Source: Symbiodinium natans
Lineage: Eukaryota > Sar > Dinophyceae > Suessiales > Symbiodiniaceae
Length of the DNA stretch: 64,000 nucleotides
Assembly (NCBI GenBank): GCA_905221605.1
Contig: CAJNDS010000262.1
Location: 92,001 to 156,000 of the forward strand
Reading direction: 5' to 3'
Both the position numbers and the translations under genes were made by a program. Shown here one piece after another: positions 58,489 to 64,000 of this stretch (position 1 is its first letter; every line of letters begins with the position of its first letter). The notes beneath the pieces were generated by a model. It saw only the letters and a list, made by a program, of their open reading frames with translations. It was not told where the DNA came from and did not search any database.

Positions 58489-59370
58489 TCAGTAGGAGCC
58501 CTCAGATGACAGTTTGCTGTCTATTGCCAGGAGCCATCCCAGTCCGGACGCCGGGAGCGATGGCCAGCTGAGGTGGTATGGGAACGCGTACGGCTGGGCA
58601 TGACCTGCATTTGGAGGCAGCTCTTGCTCATCAACCCCCCACTCAGAGATGCCGTCCGGAATGGGGATACGCATGTATCTTGTCATTGAGGTTTGGGCCG
58701 CGAGCCACATCACCCGGACAGCTTCCTGGATTTGCCTGTACTGCACAACACCTTCGTCCTTATACTGAAAGGGGAAGGAGGTAACTGCAGCACGCAGGGC
58801 CGAAGGATCAGGGTCCTTGGGGGTGCCATGACAGTACATCCTAAACCAGAAGCAGTCGCTGCTTGGTTGGATGTTTGGCTCGCATGAGCCCCTTAATGGC
58901 AGCCCAATGAGCAGTGGCTGCGTCATACCACGCATTTTGGGGACGTTGGGGCCCATGCTTGGTGGGTGTGGTGCTGATCCCTTTCCAATGCGCATCAAAG
59001 ATGACTGGCAGCCGGAAAGGGGCGGAGACATCCACTTCTCGCAAAGCTGCAAGGTCAGTGGTTCGCAGCTCCGAGAAGCGCCAATCATTCACCTGTGCCT
59101 CGGGTTCGTCCTCTGCGTCCGACATGTCATCCATCGGGCAGGGAGAGCCTTCGTTAGTTTCGGAAGAGATGCTTCGTTAGTTTCGGAAGAGATGCTGACG
59201 ACCTCCGGCGAGGTTGCTGCAGTGTTCGCTTCCACAGGCGCAGCACAGGGCGAGGAGAGCAAGCACTCTAGGGGCAACACTCGCTGTAGAAAAACAGCCA
59301 TTCTGTGAGAAGTGTCAGGCCATTCCAAGTTGAAAACTGACCAAAAATGTTCAATGTTTTGGTTGGCCAC
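58489..59370 (-). pseudogene. Broken gene of an unrecognised family (copy 2)
   Basis: Three minus-strand frames with protein-like composition follow each other. The first (59,370-59,089) has NIEHFWSVF, LEWPDT and QRVLPLECL. The second (59,134-58,841) has DWRFSELRTTDLAALREVDV and VIFDAHWKG. The third (about 58,850-58,489) has FRMYCHGTPKDPDPSALRAA and IQEAVRVMWLAAQTSM. Frame changes near 59,090-59,130 and 58,850 fit frameshifts, although small introns cannot be excluded. The first block matches 12,698-12,973. I do not recognise the product. Confidence 0.35.
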
Positions 59371-61340
59371 CGAGGCCGCAAGAGCAAGCCGGATGGCGTC
59401 AAGGAAATGGGGAGGTCCGGCCTAAATTCTTGATAGTGCCTTTGCCCAAGTGTCTGTGTGCCCTGCAGCGTCATGCCTAGAAACGAATTCAGGCTGGGTT
59501 AGGCAAGCCTGGCCGTTTCCACGTCCGTGTGCTTAGCAGCTGCGGCCCATGCCTGCAAGGCTTCTTGGGAGGCTTGGCCGTAACTTGTGGCAGTCCACTG
59601 TGCGCGTCCATCACATATTTGGTGGTAGGGCACTTGGAACACCGATAAGATAAGCGCGGCCAGCCAAGAAGGCCACCATGGCTGCAGGCGGCACATTGAT
59701 CTGCAGGTCAGTAATTTTATTGTCAGATTTAGGAAAACCAACAACAATGGGCAGCCCTGCCGTGCGCTCCAGGGGACCTTTTTGGTGGAACTCGAATGCG
59801 AGCAGTAGTGCACCTATGTGTGCATGACAAAAGTGCTACAGATTTTGATACGATGCGTTTGGGTCACAACGTAGTTCGACGGAACTCGCTTCTTTTTGCC
59901 CTGGAGCTCTGCGCAGGTGTGCAGGCCTGTTGGCTAGGAGTCCCACTTCAGGCGGAATGGGCTGTGCGAGAAGCCGGACTGGAACTTGAGAAAAAAATGG
60001 CGGAGCGGAAGCAACATGATTGTAAAATAACTGCCGCAGATAACTGCGCTTTGGAAGTTTTACCTCGCACGCGCACGGCAATGCATCCACGAAGCTACGT
60101 CGCATGCGCATTTCGCAACAGTCCAGAAAAACACAGTTAGGCAGCGCTACCAGCAAGCCTCAAAAAAACATCCGACGGCCAAAAAAAGGTCGTGGCAAAA
60201 CATTGCGCAGGCGGGATGGCTTGGCATTTGTCTTGATTGAGGCATAAGTAGAGAAACACACGTGTGTAATGCACATTATGGAAGTTGAATGCGGAAGCAG
60301 CAGCAAGTGTGGCAAGGATAAGGAGACTTAGAACTTTGCAACTGCAGAGTGTGATCAGTTGGAAATGATTTCTTTAGGCAGGCTTCAGCAGCGGACAAGA
60401 GTGAGCAATTTCGTGCACCACGGCAGAAGATATTTCCATGTTATGGGTGCTCTGTGGGCGCTGGGGTGTGTCGTGCGCGAAACTGTGGGGAATGCGTGAC
60501 GTGAGGTACGCAAGCCCATCAACGATTCTGACAGCTGCATGCCCCGCATTGAAGGACTGGAGGTCTTAGACGGTGTTGTGCCAGTGAACCGTCAAGAAGA
60601 AGAAAAAGAACACATTTGTGCTGCAAGCACTTCGCAGATCCCGAGAAAGTTACGGCAGAAGGAAATAACCGTGCGGTTCTTAGGATCGAGCCAATGAGCA
60701 AGTTCTTGTTTTATCTGTGCAATGTTGACACACTTGAAACTTCGCATGATGGGCAAATATCAGCGGGGCCACCTAAATTTTAAATAAACATCTGCCGATT
60801 CTGCAGCTCCAGGCATGGTTTTGGTCGGCAAACACAAACGCTGGTTTGGAAAAGCAACTCCGGAAGGCGCCAGTCAAGCTGCAGGTCCTTGTCGGTGTTT
60901 TCTGTGGAAAGAAGGCGCCCTTCAAGCTCGGGAAGTTGACCAACGTGGCTCAACGTTTTCTGCTGTTGCGCAGAGTCGTTTGCTGGACATTGCAGAATGA
61001 AAGCTTTTGGCAGGCTTGGGCTTTGAACAGCAAGGATACCTACTGTACAGGAACGGCTTGTGCTCCTGGCGAATCAGCTGTTGCCGAGCACCCTCATTGG
61101 GGTTCTAACAATGGTCAGGTTGTGGGGCTGGTGAACGGATGCCACAAGTGCATTCGCGCATGCTTGGACATATTTTGGCGCTGTCTCCAATCTCAGTTTT
61201 TGCGGCAGTTAACGCGCCGTTGATGGGTCAGACCTGTCTATACAGCATTTTGAATTTATAGCACCATACCCTGGTCTTTGCCACAGCCAAACAGACGTAT
61301 GTTTTGGAGCAGCAAGTGCTTGCGTGTGAGAGAGTGACAG
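59371..61340. other. Stretch without a supported gene
   Basis: A minus-strand ORF at 59,499-59,813 ends in a coding-like peptide (VPYHQICDGRAQWTATSYGQ) and may be part of the same decayed gene as 58,489-59,370. The remainder has no recognisable protein, RNA or repeat. Confidence 0.35.
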
Positions 61341-61364
61341 AGTGTCTGTGAGTGTGTGAGGATG

Positions 61365-61420
61365 AGAGTGAGAGCGAGAGCGAGAGCGAGAGTGAGAGTG
61401 AGAGTGAGAATGAAAGTGAG

Positions 61421-61506
<86 letters not shown>

Positions 61507-61535
61507 AAAGAGTGAGGAAGCGAGGACGACGGAGT
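61365..61535 (+). repeat. GAGAGTGA microsatellite
   Basis: Purine-only array of GAGAGC, GAGAGT and GAAAGT hexamers. Apparent Ser/Glu or Arg/Val peptides from it are not genes. Confidence 0.9.
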
Positions 61536-61761
61536 GAGAGAAAGTGATGCAGTGACGGGCAGCGGAGGAGTGGTGAAGCCATGGGACCCCACGTGATTTC
61601 TATGTCTGCCAACTTTTCTTCGGCGCCTAACAGAGCATAGGTCGTCTTTGAACACTTGTAACAATGTTCAGTTTAGAAGATAAGCGACTTGGGAAAAACC
61701 TGGATTAAAATTCTGGTCGGTCTTCGGATCTGGCCTCATTACCCTACGTCTGCTGTGCGTG

Positions 61762-62106
61762 GGGACCCTTTCAATAGTATTATAGGGTCCCGAGTCCCCA
61801 TGGCCACAAATGCATTTTTCCGGGGAAAAATACGCCGTGAGGCGAAACAGAGTGAAGATATGAATGAATGTGAAGTGAACGCCCAAGTACTATTATTATA
61901 TTATTACTGCGGGCTTCATACTATATTAATATTAGCCCGCACTATTAGTATATTAAAGCGTGAACATAGTGAGCGCCCTAATGATTATATCCTAGATCCA
62001 GAGGTGAAAGCATAAAGTGAGTAAAAGGGCGCATGAATATACTTATTATAAGCCCTTTTGCGTACAGCATTTTGGGGGCCATTTTAGTTCTTTTTATACG
62101 GCCCCC
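61762..62106. other. Series of four GC-clamped hairpins with AT-rich loops
   Basis: Perfect inverted arms: 61,762-61,769 with 61,784-61,791 (GGGACCCT); 61,909-61,915 with 61,934-61,940 (GCGGGCT); 62,023-62,030 with 62,052-62,059 (AAAAGGGC); and 62,074-62,080 with 62,100-62,106 (GGGGGCC). Loops are 14-21 bases and AT-rich. The region is clearly more AT-rich than its surroundings. Confidence 0.7.
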
Positions 62107-62175
62107 TTGTTCCCTTAACTAAATACGAAGAGAGAGAAGCGAACGAGGGAGTGAAATGAACTAATTTCACAACAA

Positions 62176-62375
62176 GGCCACAACAGGCCACAAACGTGTG
62201 TTTTTGAGGCCACATCAGGCCACAACAGGCCACAAACGTGTGTTTTTGAGGCCACGTCAGGCCACAACAGGCCACAAACGTGTGGTTTTCAGGCCACGTC
62301 AGGCCACAACAGGCCACAAACGTGTCGCAACAAAGCAAGACCGTGTGGGTTTGAGGCCACATCAGGCCAACTTGT
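62176..62375 (+). repeat. 42-bp tandem repeat with GGCCACAACAGGCCACAAAC core
   Basis: Units start at 62,176, 62,218, 62,260 and 62,302, with a partial fifth to about 62,375. Each contains GGCCACAACAGGCCACAAAC followed by GTGTGTTTTTGAGGCCACxTCA. Confidence 0.85.
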
Positions 62376-62530
62376 TTGGTTTCGAGATTGTTTTTTGGGG
62401 CTTGATTTTCAGCAAGTCCTAGGAGACCAAGTCGTTCCTGTACTGTACACATGTTTGCCAGTTTACGCGACTCCAAATCTGGGGTCGAAAAATCTAGGCA
62501 ATTCTGGCTTCGCGTGTGTGGGCCTCCCCT

Positions 62531-62897
62531 GTAGTGAAGAAGTGCGTGTCAGAACTCTGAGGTTCTGTCTTGTTGCAACTCACTCCGTGTCCCCGCCACT
62601 TCGTTCGTTGCCGTTGGACGTGTAGGATGGGAGTAGGAGTGCAGAGTGGACTCTGAAGCTTCGCTGTTTTGCTGTTCGGAAGTGACCTGAAGTCCCCGAG
62701 GTGTAGACCAAAGCAGTTGCATTGCTCTTTTGCTTTACCTCCTTTGTAGAACAAAGTTGAGATGGAATTCGTAGCTTTTTGGAGCCCTTAGCTCTTGGAG
62801 AGAGCTTGCTGCAAGAACTGAAGCTTGCTGAACACTTTGGTGTTTGGCTCAAGTGCGAAGTGAAAAAGAGACTGCTGCGCGAGCTCTGCTTTTCACA
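62531..62897 (+). repeat. 5'-truncated LTR of the second copia copy
   Basis: It matches the 5' LTR of the first copy from about base 226 (GTAGTGAAGAAGTGCG) to the CACA end. The first 225 bases are absent, and unrelated sequence (GTGGGCCTCCCCT) precedes it. Confidence 0.85.
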
Positions 62898-62951
62898 TGG
62901 TAGCGGAGCACTGAGAGTGACTCCAGCGCCTGTGTTCAGTACCTCCACGCC

Positions 62952-64000
62952 ATGGCGGCTCCTGAGCAAAGCGGAAGTGTGCATGGAAGCCCGCAGGGTT
63001 CTCCGGTGCACGTGCCGTTGACCGCTGAAGCAGTTCCTGTCCCTGACAACACTCCCGAGGAGGAAGCCTTGCTGTTTGGAACCGGTGAGACTCCGGTAGG
63101 ACAGCAACCGAACCCCTTTGCTGCCTTTGGAACTCAAGGAGTTCCGACCTCAACGCCAGCGACGAGTTCACAGCCAGCCACCGCTCCAGGTGGTGGTTCT
63201 GTTGGAGAAAGTTTGGTGGTTGAGATGCTGCGAGTAATGCAGCAGCAGCAGAGACAGCAGGAAGCCATGATGGACCAGTACAGGAAGCAGTTGGAACAGA
63301 ACCAACAGCTTGTGGCCACCATGCTCCGTCGCATGGACAGCGAAGAGAAGAGGAGGAACGATGCCGAACTTGCAGCTGCTGAAGCTAAAGCCAAGGCGGA
63401 AGCCGCAACGGCATCTGCACCGAGTGACCCGTTCCTCGCTGCAACTTCGTCCACAGGAAGTTCCCTTCCTTCTTCAAGGCCTAAAGATACTGGAAGTTCA
63501 TCTGGTGGATACGTTTCCAACCGTGCCGACAAGTACCTTCCACAGCTGCCTGTCATAGCCCACCAGGAGATGGGTAGAGACAGAATGCGAGAGATTGAGG
63601 CCTGGCACGGCTTCCTGGAGACGATGAGTTCATGGTTGGCCCTGCAAGACGAGGCCTACGTGAACGAGCTTCGACTCTGCATCAGTGTCAAGGACGAGAT
63701 CCGACAGGACCGTTTGCCTCCTGACACTGCAGCTCGGTCGGCGAAGTTGTTTTACCTGCTTTCGCAGAGCTTGGCGAAGTGGGAGCGTGGTTTGGAGTTG
63801 CTTCGAAGCTGTAGCAAAAGGCAGAGCATGTCTGCTACCGGCTACGAGGCAGTTCGCACCTTGCACCTGAACTACTCCATTGTGTCTCGAATGGAGGCCG
63901 TCTACGTGAGAGACGGTTGCATGAAGTTGCATGCCCAGTGTTCGGGGCTCAAGAAGCCCATGGACATCATCAGACACTTGGAGGACGAGATCGCCAAGGC
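62952..64000 (+). CDS. gag: Copia gag of the second copy, partial, frame intact
   Basis: It starts MAAPEQSG and is open to the window end (about 350 codons). It has a short insertion near residues 23-38 (LTAEAVPVPDNTPEEEALLF region) compared with the first copy, the same Gln-rich coiled coil, and the block SAKLFYLLSQSLAKWERG that is broken by a one-base insertion in the first copy. The zinc knuckle and pol would lie beyond the window. Confidence 0.88.
   Translation, partial: MAAPEQSGSVHGSPQGSPVHVPLTAEAVPVPDNTPEEEALLFGTGETPVGQQPNPFAAFGTQGVPTSTPATSSQPATAPGGGSVGESLVVEMLRVMQQQQRQQEAMMDQYRKQLEQNQQLVATMLRRMDSEEKRRNDAELAAAEAKAKAEAATASAPSDPFLAATSSTGSSLPSSRPKDTGSSSGGYVSNRADKYLPQLPVIAHQEMGRDRMREIEAWHGFLETMSSWLALQDEAYVNELRLCISVKDEIRQDRLPPDTAARSAKLFYLLSQSLAKWERGLELLRSCSKRQSMSATGYEAVRTLHLNYSIVSRMEAVYVRDGCMKLHAQCSGLKKPMDIIRHLEDEIAK

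Larger units (their letters stand above)
62531..64000 (+). mobile_element. Second copia copy, plus strand, runs off the window
   Basis: Truncated LTR, primer-binding site TGGTAGCGGAGC at 62,898-62,909 and the start of gag. It is opposite in orientation to the first copy and closely similar to it, so the pair forms an inverted repeat about 8 kb apart. Confidence 0.88.

Noticed and set aside
61352..61547. Ser/Glu or Arg/Val repeat peptides
   Set aside because: They are translations of a GAGAGT microsatellite.

Overview
The window looks like nuclear DNA of a dinoflagellate, most likely of the Symbiodiniaceae type. The evidence is: introns with GC-AG as well as GT-AG borders and AG|G acceptors in a nitrogen-assimilation gene; sequences resembling the dinoflagellate spliced leader in 5' leaders and at the 5' ends of retroelements; long interstitial TTTAGGG arrays; and a very high load of retrotransposons. 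No species can be named from the sequence alone.

Region 1 (1-6.6 kb) holds the only host genes I can support, both on the minus strand. One is a four-exon gene for an assimilatory NAD(P)H nitrite reductase in which a cytochrome b5 domain is fused in front of NirB-like and NirD-like modules. Upstream of it lies an intronless gene for a protein with two GAF-like repeats. Region 2 (6.6-14.16 kb) is gene-poor: telomere-type repeats, short tandem repeats, homopolymers and decayed coding-like fragments.

Region 3 (14,161-55,260) is a single nested transposon complex. A Ty1/copia-type retrotransposon on the minus strand has its 5' LTR at 54,664-55,255, then gag, pol and an extra 3' ORF. Its 3' LTR is split: the first 17 bases are at 46,655-46,671 and the rest is at 14,166-14,754. 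The same 5-bp target duplication (GTTGC on the minus strand) flanks both outer ends, and both LTRs are 592 bp. The 3' LTR was split by about 31.9 kb of non-LTR elements (LINEs): E0 (5'-truncated), L1, L2, N (non-autonomous) and L3. All are on the minus strand, head to tail, and every junction carries the same 14-bp copia LTR sequence, CAGGTGAATTTTAC on the plus strand. I read this as five successive insertions into one self-regenerating target site.

The LINEs code for ORF1 (zinc motif plus coiled coil), ORF2 (endonuclease, reverse transcriptase with a WLDD motif, zinc finger, RNase H, C-terminal zinc motifs) and a third ORF with a protein-kinase-like fold signature. That third ORF is shared by two diverged LINE families. 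Full-length LINEs start with TGGCTCAAG, the last nine bases of the spliced leader. They carry more than twenty copies each of a short hairpin motif that also sits inside the ORFs, where it encodes ASxxAEG peptides.

Region 4 (55.26-62.5 kb) has inverted and tandem repeats, a roughly 1.08-kb duplication, a frameshifted coding-like fragment, a microsatellite and a run of four GC-clamped hairpins with AT-rich loops. Region 5 (62.53-64.0 kb) is the start of a second copia copy on the plus strand, with a 5'-truncated LTR and an intact gag frame running off the window.
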